From Nitrospirota bacterium (lineage in GTDB: Bacteria > Nitrospirota > Nitrospiria > JACQBW01), in the NCBI GenBank assembly GCA_016194305.1, contig JACQBW010000015.1:1-49828 (forward strand): a stretch of 49,828 nt of DNA. Direction: 5' to 3'. The notes under the pieces are model-generated. The model saw only the letters and a list, made by a program, of their open reading frames with translations. It did no database searches and was not told the origin of the DNA. Positions 26,073 to 33,413 of the stretch are shown here, piece after piece. A program made the translations under genes and the position numbers. Position 1 is the first letter of the stretch. Every line of letters begins with the position of its first letter.

Positions 26073-26426
26073 TTATTTCTCTCTTCCTTCGACCGTAATC
26101 ATCCCGGTCATTTTATTGTGTATAAAACAGAAATAAGGGTATTCGCCGGGGTCTTTGAAGGTGTGACTGTAAACGGTTCCAGGACGAAATTCATCCGAAA
26201 AGATTTCAAGATCATCTGTAGGCCCCGAACCGGGGACCGAAGCAAGCACATGTTTCCGTTCATCTTTATTGTGCCAGCGGATCGTATCTCCGACTTTAAT
26301 CGTTATCTTATCTGGGTCGAATTTAAGGATATTGGGGAGAATAACGACTTCGTAAATCTGGGTTTCCGCTGCAGTGGCAGGTATCGGTGCGAAAAAGAGG
26401 CCAAATAGGAGAATTAAAATGATCAT
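26073..26426 (-). CDS. Periplasmic cupredoxin (plastocyanin-like)
   Basis: 117 residues with a signal peptide ending near ATAA (residue 20) and one cupredoxin domain. Type 1 copper ligands are visible as His59 (ERKHV), Cys100, His103 and Met106 (CFIHNKM). The sequence VGDTIRWHNKD and the YPYFCFIHNKMTGMI end are classic for single-domain blue copper electron carriers. It lies between two triheme cytochrome genes, so it likely passes electrons between them or to a terminal oxidase or reductase elsewhere. Confidence 0.92.
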   Translation of the reverse strand: MIILILLFGLFFAPIPATAAETQIYEVVILPNILKFDPDKITIKVGDTIRWHNKDERKHVLASVPGSGPTDDLEIFSDEFRPGTVYSHTFKDPGEYPYFCFIHNKMTGMITVEGREK

Positions 26427-26470
26427 GAGATGAACAATCGGCTTTAAACCCGCGAGTCATACCCTCCTGA

Positions 26471-27448
26471 TTATTTGGAAGGGGTCTGAGAGGTTGAGTT
26501 AGCGAGCGCAGCGGGACAGCCGATTCCCTTGTTTCCACAATTTTCCATACTCACGTCCCCGGCGCCAGGAAAAACAGTCCCTTCATACTTATCGCCTTCT
26601 TTTGGAACAACATGGCAACGAAGACAATCGCTAAGCGGGAAAGCGACTCGATTATGACAGCGGCCGCAGTATTCCCCCGAGGCTATTTTCGGCATGGTCA
26701 TATTCTTATTGTTTTCGGTGTGGTTCATGAGAAATATTGCAGGATGACAGTTGGTACAGGTCAACCACATGGTATGGATCTTGTGAGGGAAAATGACATT
26801 GGGCATAAAATTGCTTTTTGTCGGAATATCAAACGAAAGATCGAATGGAGGCATGTCAGGCTCATCAGGATTGAGGGAACCTTTTGGCGTCACTTTTCCC
26901 TGCCTCAGTGCATCGGCCCAGTTCACCAGACCATACTGATCCTTCGGGAGGTCAGAGACCTCCAATGCGACAGGATGTTTTGCCTTGCCAAACTGATTGG
27001 CGTCACCCGGAGGATGATTGGGATCACCTTTCCCAGCCATCACGCCTCGTCCACTTAGGTAAATCGCCTCGGAGGGAGGTATCTTCGCAATTTCTTCGCG
27101 GGTTAACGGTTTTTCATCGGGTCCAGGGGCAAGAGTGATATGGGAATAATCGACTTCCTTCAACGAGCCAGAAGATTCAACCGGCTGGGCCGGTGGTTCA
27201 CTCTTCGACTCGGAAGATGCCGCGGGTGTCGGTGAAACCGCTGCCGGCGGTTCCGGAGTTGTCGTCACGGGCGTCGTTACTGCTGAAGCTCCGGGAGCGG
27301 GCACGACTGACGGTGCGGCCTCCTGAACGGCAGGTGCGTCTTTTTTGGATTCAGGCTGTTGAGCCGAGTGGAACCAGGAACAGGAAGTCAAAACAAAAAT
27401 GGTCGTCACAAGCAACAGAGCGTTTGAAAGATTATTTTTGATCATCAT
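26471..27448 (-). CDS. Triheme c7-type cytochrome lipoprotein with long spacer, copy C
   Basis: 325 residues, the longest of the set. Lipobox LTSC gives Cys23, followed by about 65 residues rich in Pro, Ala, Ser and Val that could span away from the membrane. The block GLVNWADALRQG ... MPPFDLSFDIP precedes the heme domain with CTNCH, CGRCH and CLRCH and distal His candidates in FPHKIH. The C-terminus has two further Cys (ENCGNKGIGC) that are not CxxCH. An extra segment at about residues 95-160 (LSGRGVMAGKGDPNHPPGD) is not seen in the others. Confidence 0.9.
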   Translation of the reverse strand: MMIKNNLSNALLLVTTIFVLTSCSWFHSAQQPESKKDAPAVQEAAPSVVPAPGASAVTTPVTTTPEPPAAVSPTPAASSESKSEPPAQPVESSGSLKEVDYSHITLAPGPDEKPLTREEIAKIPPSEAIYLSGRGVMAGKGDPNHPPGDANQFGKAKHPVALEVSDLPKDQYGLVNWADALRQGKVTPKGSLNPDEPDMPPFDLSFDIPTKSNFMPNVIFPHKIHTMWLTCTNCHPAIFLMNHTENNKNMTMPKIASGEYCGRCHNRVAFPLSDCLRCHVVPKEGDKYEGTVFPGAGDVSMENCGNKGIGCPAALANSTSQTPSK

Positions 27449-27507
27449 AAGGCATCATCCTAATAAAATAAGACCGGATCATTAGCAGTAGAAATGATGG
27501 GTGTTGA

Positions 27508-27897
27508 CTATTTCAAAAATCCTCGGGCTTTGGGAATCGTAATATCGCTTTTTCCCGAGTGACAACGGTCACAATAAATTGGAGGCCATGCGATTTTTCC
27601 GTTATGGCATTTCCCGCAGTAGTCTCCTTTGACAATCTTGACCATCGTAATATCATTGGAACCTTGCTTCATTTCAAAGATATTGGGATGGCAAACTTTG
27701 CACTTGAATCGGATTCGATGAAACCAGTGTGGAAAAACAACCGGGGGCATTCCTGCTTTTTCAGCGTAATGATTCAGCGTAAGGTCTCCGTACTCGGCAT
27801 GAGTCGGCCTGCTCGTCGTCAGCAATCCGGCAATAGAGATAAATGAAGCAGCAACGATCAAAAAAAGAGAGAAGCTAAAGATATTTTTCTTATTCAT
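27508..27897 (-). CDS. Triheme c7-type cytochrome, short secreted form, copy D
   Basis: 129 residues with a signal peptide (cleavage likely near THA, residue 34). Three heme motifs CKVCH, CGKCH and CDRCH, with distal His candidates in FPHWFH. It lacks the shared GYVDW pre-heme block of copies A-C, so it is a minimal triheme protein and probably soluble in the periplasm. It is the first gene of the cytochrome group and sits behind a TTGACA-type promoter facing away from ilvB. Confidence 0.9.
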   Translation of the reverse strand: MNKKNIFSFSLFLIVAASFISIAGLLTTSRPTHAEYGDLTLNHYAEKAGMPPVVFPHWFHRIRFKCKVCHPNIFEMKQGSNDITMVKIVKGDYCGKCHNGKIAWPPIYCDRCHSGKSDITIPKARGFLK

Positions 27898-27970
27898 ATG
27901 CTCACCCGGTAGAATAAATAAGATTAATCATTGAATCATGAGAAAAGAGTCTGTCAAATATTTTTCGGCT

Positions 27971-27999
27971 ACTCTACCCGAAATAAAAAAAGGTGTCAA
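27971..27999 (-). promoter_or_regulatory. Candidate promoter for the cytochrome group
   Basis: Minus-strand TTGACA (27999-27994) and TAGAGT (27976-27971) with a 17-base spacer. The predicted transcript starts near 27964, about 67 bases before copy D. The -10 matches consensus only partly. Confidence 0.4.
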
Positions 28000-28081
28000 C
28001 ATCCAATTGCCCTGACCGAGACATTCTTGATCAGGATCTGTGGTGAGAGGTGCACTTGGGGTAAAGGGGCTCTTTTTGATA

Positions 28082-28111
28082 TTGACGAAAGCGGGCTTCG
28101 TATGCTAATTT
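28082..28111 (+). promoter_or_regulatory. Candidate promoter for the ilvB operon
   Basis: TTGACG (28082-28087) and TAATTT (28106-28111) with an 18-base spacer; TG at 28103-28104 gives an extended -10. The transcript would start near 28118, about 61 bases before ilvB. I see no attenuator or T-box in this stretch. Confidence 0.5.
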
Positions 28112-28178
28112 GTTGAAAAATAATCTCTTTTCTGGAATTGCGGCTGCGAATCGGACTTCATTTAAGAAGGATCTCATT

Positions 28179-29942
28179 ATGAAATTATCAGGTTCCCAGA
28201 TCTTATTGGAATCGTTAAAGAAAGAGGGGGTAGACACTATTTTTGGTCTTCCTGGCGGCGTGGTTCTTGGAATATTTGATACCCTCTATCATGAAAAGTC
28301 AATCAAGGTCATACTCACCCGGCATGAACAAGGGGCAATTCATATGGCCGAGGGGTATGCGAAGGCGACGGGAAGGCCTGGTGTTGCTCTGGTGACATCG
28401 GGCCCCGGAGCGACGAATACCGTGACAGGATTGACGAACGCCTACATGGATTCGACACCGATCGTGGTCATCACGGGCCAGGTTCCCTCTCAGATGATCG
28501 GCAATGATGCTTTTCAGGAGGCTGATATTGTGGGTATCAGCCGACCCTGCACCAAATACAATTTTCTGGTTAAAGATGTCAAGGATCTGGCCCAGATTAT
28601 CAAAGAGGCCTTTTATATCGCCACGACGGGTCGTCCCGGACCCGTGTTAATCGATCTCCCGAAAGATGTTACTTTCGCTAAAACCGAATTTAAATACCCG
28701 GACAAAGTGTCAATCCGAAGTTATAATCCGACGGTTCAGGGAAATAAATGGCAAATTAAGCAGGCGGCGCTGGCGATTACTAAAGCGAAGAAACCGGTTC
28801 TATATGTGGGTGGTGGCGTCGTTCTTGCGAATGCCCACAAAGAAATCAGGGAATTGGCTGAGTTGACACAGATTCCTGTTACGATGACCCTTATGGGCCT
28901 GGGCGCCTTTCCGGGAATGCATGATCTTTCGATGGGAATGTTGGGAATGCATGGGCTGGCCTGCGCGAACTGGGCAGTACATGATTGTGATCTCCTGGTG
29001 GCCATTGGTGCCAGATTCGATGACAGGGTAACGGGAAAAGTCGCCGATTTTGCTCCCCAGTGCGAAGTGATTCATATCGACATAGATCCCACTTCCATTC
29101 GCAAGAATTTCAAAGTTGACATTCCAATCGTCGGCGATGTCAAATTCGTCTTGAAAGATTTAAATGAGGCTCTGAGGGACTCATTTTCCCAAAATGGGGA
29201 TTTGAAGGAATTAAGAAAGCCCTGGTTTGCACAGATTGAGAAGTGGAAGAAGGAGAGACCGCTTCTTTACCATCAAGAATCCAGCGTCATTAAACCCCAG
29301 TTCGTGATTGAAAAGCTATATGAGTTGACTCATGGAGAGGCGATCGTCACAACGGATGTCGGTCAGCACCAAATGTGGGCGGCGCAGTTTTATAAATTCA
29401 AGAATTCCCGGACTTTCCTGAATTCAGGTGGATTAGGGACTATGGGATATGGTTTTCCGGCCGCTCTGGGAGCTCAGGCCGCTTTCCCGGAGAAGCTTGT
29501 GATCAATATCAGCGGAGACGGCAGCATTCAGATGAACATTCAGGAGCTGGCTACGGCGGTGGTCGAAAACTTCCCCGTTAAGGTCGCCATTTTAAATAAC
29601 CGCTATCTCGGGATGGTCAGGCAGTGGCAGCAGCTTTTTTATGAAAATCGCTATTCTTCAAGCTACCTGGATCGAACACCTGATTTTGTAAAGCTGGCAG
29701 AGGCCTACGGTGCGGTGGGGTTGCGGGCGACCAAACCGGATGAAGTGGAAGATGTGATCCAGGAAGCGCTACGTGTGAAGAAGCCTGTTGTCATGGATTT
29801 TGTCGTTGATCCGAATGAGAATGTTTACCCGATGGTCCCCGCTGGCGGATCCAATTATGCCATGGTCTTTGAAGATCCCAAACCTGTTCATGATGATAAA
29901 CCCGCTCGAATGGCGGACCCCGATTCTATCTTGACAGCTTAA
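28179..29942 (+). CDS. ilvB: Acetolactate synthase large subunit
   Basis: ThDP enzyme of valine, leucine and isoleucine synthesis, condensing pyruvate with pyruvate or 2-oxobutyrate. The frame is open from 28110, but MKLSGSQILLESLKKEG at 28179 has AAGGA upstream and matches family starts; this gives 587 residues. Visible elements: the catalytic Glu in RHEQGAIHMAEGYA, the FAD region, and the ThDP-binding GDGSIQMNIQELATA with NNRYLGMVRQWQ. It precedes ilvN, its regulatory partner. Confidence 0.97.
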   Translation: MKLSGSQILLESLKKEGVDTIFGLPGGVVLGIFDTLYHEKSIKVILTRHEQGAIHMAEGYAKATGRPGVALVTSGPGATNTVTGLTNAYMDSTPIVVITGQVPSQMIGNDAFQEADIVGISRPCTKYNFLVKDVKDLAQIIKEAFYIATTGRPGPVLIDLPKDVTFAKTEFKYPDKVSIRSYNPTVQGNKWQIKQAALAITKAKKPVLYVGGGVVLANAHKEIRELAELTQIPVTMTLMGLGAFPGMHDLSMGMLGMHGLACANWAVHDCDLLVAIGARFDDRVTGKVADFAPQCEVIHIDIDPTSIRKNFKVDIPIVGDVKFVLKDLNEALRDSFSQNGDLKELRKPWFAQIEKWKKERPLLYHQESSVIKPQFVIEKLYELTHGEAIVTTDVGQHQMWAAQFYKFKNSRTFLNSGGLGTMGYGFPAALGAQAAFPEKLVINISGDGSIQMNIQELATAVVENFPVKVAILNNRYLGMVRQWQQLFYENRYSSSYLDRTPDFVKLAEAYGAVGLRATKPDEVEDVIQEALRVKKPVVMDFVVDPNENVYPMVPAGGSNYAMVFEDPKPVHDDKPARMADPDSILTA

Positions 29943-29966
29943 TCCATCCTCATAAAGAAAGAGCTT

Positions 29967-30485
29967 ATGCAGAGAATAATATCTGTTCAGGTTGAGAACA
30001 AATTTGGTGTGTTATCTCGTGTTTCCGGTCTCTTCAGCGGAAGAGGATTTAATATTGAAAGTCTTTCAGTCGGAACGACGACGGATCCTTCAATTTCCCA
30101 GATGACGATTGTGACGGAAGGGGATGAGAGGATTATTGAACAGATTGTTAAACAGCTAAACAAACTGATCGATGTCATCAAAGTGGTTGACTTGACAGAA
30201 AATGAGTTTGTAGAACGGGAGATGGCTTTGATCAAGGTTCATGCCCGAAGTGAGGATAGAGCGGAAGCACTCCGCATCACCGATATATTTAGAGGTAGAA
30301 TCATTGATTCCAGTCCGACCTCCTATACCATTGAAATTTCGGGGGAGGTTCGCAAGATTGAAGCGATGATCAATCTTTTGCGGCCTCTCGGCATTAAGGA
30401 AATTGTTCGTACCGGCCGAATCGCCATTGCCCGCGAGGAAGCCAAAATGCTGGTCCAAAGAGAGAGAAAGGTCGCCGAGGGATGA
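29967..30485 (+). CDS. ilvN: Acetolactate synthase small (regulatory) subunit
   Basis: 172 residues with an N-terminal ACT domain (ISVQVENKFGVLSRVSGLFSGRG) and the C-terminal small-subunit domain (RPLGIKEIVRTGRIAIAR). It binds valine and controls IlvB. AAAGAAAGAG precedes the ATG. The gene ends in RERKVAEG followed by TGA; the DNA coding these last residues is repeated 120 bp downstream, where it is followed by TAA, so the present stop appears to have been created by an insertion. Confidence 0.96.
   Translation: MQRIISVQVENKFGVLSRVSGLFSGRGFNIESLSVGTTTDPSISQMTIVTEGDERIIEQIVKQLNKLIDVIKVVDLTENEFVEREMALIKVHARSEDRAEALRITDIFRGRIIDSSPTSYTIEISGEVRKIEAMINLLRPLGIKEIVRTGRIAIAREEAKMLVQRERKVAEG
30462..30483 (+). 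repeat. 22-bp direct repeat, left copy (ilvN 3' end)
   Basis: The 22 bases at 30462-30483, beginning GAGAGAAAGG and ending CGAGGGAT, recur exactly at 30582-30603. This copy encodes the last residues of IlvN and most of its stop. Confidence 0.95.
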
Positions 30486-30581
30486 GTTAGACGCCGGTCC
30501 CAGCGAGCAAGGCGAGCGAGAGGGGGAGTCTCAATCTGGCTTTGCCAGTTGAGGGGGCGACGCAAGCCCCTGCGAATAGTC
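30484..30581. repeat. 98-bp hairpin-rich insert between direct repeats
   Basis: A 98-bp segment between two exact 22-bp repeats. It can fold into a 10-bp stem with one bulge around a TTT loop (30530-30553, core CTGGC/GCCAG) followed directly by a GGGGC/GCCCC hairpin with a seven-base loop (30554-30570). The first half is purine-rich with repeated GCGAGC units. It has no coding frame of note and resembles a REP/MITE-like palindromic insertion. It lies between ilvN and ilvC. Confidence 0.7.
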
Positions 30582-30603
30582 GAGAGAAAGGTCGCCGAGG
30601 GAT
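30582..30603 (+). repeat. 22-bp direct repeat, right copy
   Basis: Exact repeat of 30462-30483. Here the bases are followed by AA, restoring GGA TAA, which is probably the ancestral ilvN end before the insertion. Confidence 0.95.
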
Positions 30604-30652
30604 AAGATTAACAGACTGGGAATGATATCCAAAAATCAAAAAGGGAAAAGCC

Positions 30653-31666
30653 ATGAAAATCTATTATGATCAAGATGCCGAAATAAAGAATTTTAAAAAC
30701 AAAACGGTTGCCGTGATCGGGTACGGCAGTCAGGGACATGCTCATGCGCATAATTTAAAGGAGAGCGGTGTGAGCGTAGTGGTTGGATTAAGGCCGGGAA
30801 AATCCTGGGATAAGGCCGAACGTTCCGGTTTGAAAGTGATGAAAGTGAGCGATGCCGCCAAAACTTCTGATATTGTTATGATTCTTGCTCCCGACGAATT
30901 GCAGGGGGATCTATATGCCCAGGAGATCGCTCCGTTTTTAAAGGAGGGAGCTTTCCTCTCCTTTGCGCATGGCTTCAATATTCACTTTGGTCAAATTGTT
31001 CCTCGAAAAGACTTAAATGTTTTTATGGTTGCCCCGAAAGGTCCAGGGCATCTGGTCCGCTCGGAATATTTGAAAGGGAGCGGGGTTCCCGCTTTGATTG
31101 CAATCCATCAAGATCCGTCAGGCGACACCAAGAACATTGCTCTGGCTTATGCCAAGGGAGTCGGCGCGGGTAGAGCCGGAATTATAGAAACCAATTTTAG
31201 AGAAGAAACCGAGACAGACCTGTTCGGAGAGCAGTCGGTCTTGTGCGGTGGGTTGACAGCACTCATCATGGCGGGGTACGAAACTTTGACCGAAGCAGGT
31301 TATTCCCCGGAGATGGCGTATTTTGAATGTCTCCATGAAGTCAAGCTGATTGTGGATTTGATTTACGAGGGGGGAATATCCAACATGCGCTATTCGATCA
31401 GCAATACTGCGAAGTACGGAGATTTAACCCGCGGCCCCCGGCTCGTGACCGAACAGACGAAGTCAGAAATGAAGAAAATCCTCGGTGAAATTCAGAGTGG
31501 TCATTTTGCCAAAGAGTGGATTCTGGAAAATAAAGCCAACAGGCCGGTTTTTAACGCCCTTAGCAAGAAAGGAGAGAATCATCCGATTGAAGAAATCGGA
31601 TCCCGTCTCCGTGAGATGATGCCCTGGTTAAAAAAGGAACGTCTCGTTGACAAAACCAAAAACTAG
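30653..31666 (+). CDS. ilvC: Ketol-acid reductoisomerase
   Basis: 337-residue class I enzyme converting acetolactate to dihydroxy-isovalerate with a nicotinamide cofactor and Mg2+. The Rossmann motif is [15 protein letters not shown]. The cofactor-choice loop reads [10 protein letters not shown] (46-55), with an acidic Asp at its end, a feature that in some members goes with NADH use. The catalytic domain has [17 protein letters not shown] and [25 protein letters not shown] precedes the ATG. Its 3' end overlaps psd by 20 bases. Confidence 0.97.
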   Translation: MKIYYDQDAEIKNFKNKTVAVIGYGSQGHAHAHNLKESGVSVVVGLRPGKSWDKAERSGLKVMKVSDAAKTSDIVMILAPDELQGDLYAQEIAPFLKEGAFLSFAHGFNIHFGQIVPRKDLNVFMVAPKGPGHLVRSEYLKGSGVPALIAIHQDPSGDTKNIALAYAKGVGAGRAGIIETNFREETETDLFGEQSVLCGGLTALIMAGYETLTEAGYSPEMAYFECLHEVKLIVDLIYEGGISNMRYSISNTAKYGDLTRGPRLVTEQTKSEMKKILGEIQSGHFAKEWILENKANRPVFNALSKKGENHPIEEIGSRLREMMPWLKKERLVDKTKN

Positions 31667-32300
31667 AGGGTTCCCAATTGCCATTGAAGGGCTTCCCTAT
31701 TTAGGTCTTTTTATAGGATTGACCCTTCTCTCACTTTTTTTGGATGTCATCCCTTTAGCGATTCTATTCGGAATTTTTTCTCTCTTTATTCTCCAGTTCT
31801 TTCGAAACCCGGACCGTTCCGGCTCCCAGGAGGCGGGGGCGGTTCTGTCCCCTGCCGATGGCGAAATCATTGTCATGGAACCTGTCCACGAAGACCGCTT
31901 CTTAAACGCAAAAGCAATCAAGATCTCCATTTTCATGAATGTATTTAACGTTCATGTCAACCGATCTCCCTATGCCGGAACGGTCCGAAAAATTGCCTAT
32001 GAAAAGGGAAAGTTCTTTGCCGCAAATGCGGAAAAGGCCTCGCTTGAAAATGAGCAGAATGCGATATTGCTGGAAACAGATTCAGGAAAAACAATCCTCT
32101 TTATTCAGATTGCCGGGCTCATCGCGAGACGTATTCTTTGTTATGTCCGGGAAGGGGACCGATTGGTAAAGGGAGAGCGATGTGGTATAATTAAATTCGG
32201 CTCCCGGGTGGATATTTATCTTCCCGACGCGTCTCGCATTTTGGTAAAGCTGAAAGATAAAGTGAGAGCCGGAGAAACAGTATTGGGAATGCTTCCATGA
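31647..32300 (+). CDS. psd: Phosphatidylserine decarboxylase
   Basis: 217 residues, the short bacterial type. It makes phosphatidylethanolamine using a pyruvoyl group formed by self-cleavage at the Gly-Ser bond of [11 protein letters not shown]. An N-terminal hydrophobic hairpin (about residues 14-52) anchors it. SPADGEI and the [14 protein letters not shown] block are family motifs. The start is TTG at 31647 inside ilvC, with AAAGGAA upstream. The psd-pssA pair inside an ilv-leu block is a known arrangement in several phyla. Confidence 0.94.
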   Translation: MTKPKTRGFPIAIEGLPYLGLFIGLTLLSLFLDVIPLAILFGIFSLFILQFFRNPDRSGSQEAGAVLSPADGEIIVMEPVHEDRFLNAKAIKISIFMNVFNVHVNRSPYAGTVRKIAYEKGKFFAANAEKASLENEQNAILLETDSGKTILFIQIAGLIARRILCYVREGDRLVKGERCGIIKFGSRVDIYLPDASRILVKLKDKVRAGETVLGMLP

Positions 32301-33103
32301 TCAAGATGAATAAGGTCCGCCAGAAAGGCGTCTATCTGATTCCTAATTTATTTACGACAGGAAACCTCTTCAGCGGGTTCTATGCCGTGATTTCGGTTTT
32401 TAATGCCGATTACCTTCTGGCAGCCTACGCTATTCTGGCGGCGACTGTATTTGATTCGCTCGATGGTAAAGTGGCACGATTGGCGAATGCCACAAGCCGG
32501 TTTGGAACCGAATATGATTCCCTTGCTGATTTAATCTCATTTGGTCTTGCTCCCGGGCTTCTGATTTATTCCTGGGCACTTCACTCCTACAACCGGTTAG
32601 GATGGATCGCCGCATTCTTGTTTGTGGTATGCGGTGCGTTGCGTCTGGCGCGATTTAATGTCCAGACCAGCTCTCAGGATCCGCGTTATTTTAATGGACT
32701 CCCGATTCCTGCTGCGGCCATTACTGTCGCGATGATGGTCATTGTGGACAATCATATTTTAAGGCTTGGATCCGAAGTGAAGCCGGTATTAATTCTGATT
32801 ATGACCTATTCCCTTGCCTTTCTGATGGTGAGCACGATCAAATACCGGAGCTTTAAAGATATTAACCTGAAGTCAAGACGCTCCTTTCAATATCTGGTCT
32901 GGGCGGTACTTATTTTTGGACTGATTGCATTGGAACCGGTTATTATGCTATTCTTACTCATCGTTCTCTATGCACTGTCAGGTCCGGTTTCCAGACCGTT
33001 TCGTGCTCTTTTTTCAAAAAAGGCAAAAGTGGAGGATGATTCGGACGAGGATTTTGATGAACTCGGTGATGAAGAGGGATTCTCACCTCCTCCTCGCCGT
33101 TAA
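32297..33103 (+). CDS. pssA: CDP-diacylglycerol--serine O-phosphatidyltransferase
   Basis: 268 residues, integral membrane member of the CDP-alcohol phosphotransferase family. The signature D-G-x2-A-R-x8-G-x3-D-x3-D is complete (DGKVARLA ... GTEYDSLAD), residues about 55-80. About seven membrane helices follow. It makes phosphatidylserine from CDP-diacylglycerol and serine for Psd. It overlaps psd by ATGA. The C-terminal tail is acidic (EDDSDEDFDELGDEEG). Confidence 0.95.
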   Translation: MIKMNKVRQKGVYLIPNLFTTGNLFSGFYAVISVFNADYLLAAYAILAATVFDSLDGKVARLANATSRFGTEYDSLADLISFGLAPGLLIYSWALHSYNRLGWIAAFLFVVCGALRLARFNVQTSSQDPRYFNGLPIPAAAITVAMMVIVDNHILRLGSEVKPVLILIMTYSLAFLMVSTIKYRSFKDINLKSRRSFQYLVWAVLIFGLIALEPVIMLFLLIVLYALSGPVSRPFRALFSKKAKVEDDSDEDFDELGDEEGFSPPPRR

Positions 33104-33111
33104 AAATTAAA

Positions 33112-33371
33112 AGCTGTGAAAAGGAGTAGTAGGTCGTTTTGCATTAACGAGAGAATCAGTGGGTGGTGAAAACTGATATGTAAACGAACGAACTCGCCTT
33201 GGAGCTGCTTTCGTGAAGAGGGAAACCCCTTTGTAATGAAGGCCGGATGCTTGCCGTAATCAGAGCAATGAAGAACGCTCGAAGTTCAGCGTTGAAACAG
33301 GGTGGTACCACGAAGAAACCTTCGTCCCTGTAGGGCCGTACTGGCGACCCTACAGGAATGAAGGTTTTTTT
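33112..33371 (+). promoter_or_regulatory. T-box riboswitch (leucine-specific) before leuA
   Basis: A complete T-box leader. Stem I closes with AAGG/CCTT and has the specifier-loop pair AGTA on the 5' side and GAA-CTC on the 3' side; the specifier CTC (33193-33195) is a leucine codon. The AGAGA bulge motif and the GGTGGTGAAAACTG apical loop are in place. The T-box sequence AGGGTGGTACCACG (33299-33312) holds TGGT, which pairs with the 3' ACCA of a tRNA with discriminator A, as tRNA-Leu has. When tRNA-Leu is uncharged, the antiterminator should form and leuA be transcribed. The leader 5' end is estimated. Confidence 0.95.
33316..33371 (+). terminator. Rho-independent terminator of the T-box
   Basis: The sequence AAACCTTC...GAAGGTTT forms a long hairpin with an inner stem CCTGTAGGG/CCCTACAGG (loop about 12 bases), followed by a run of T at 33365-33371. 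Its 5' arm begins next to the T-box antiterminator strand, so the two structures exclude each other. It ends 43 bases before leuA. Confidence 0.93.
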
Positions 33372-33413
33372 ATTTGTCTGCCTATTGGCGCAAATTGACT
33401 TAGGAGGAAAGAA

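Noticed and set aside
26495-26520. GCGAGCGCAGCG stretch near the cytochrome copy C end, resembling the ilvN insert
   Set aside because: Similarity is limited to short GCGAGC units and no flanking repeat is present.
27952-27957. Second TTGACA upstream of the cytochrome group
   Set aside because: No acceptable -10 box occurs 16-18 bases downstream; the TTGACA at 27994-27999 has a better partner.
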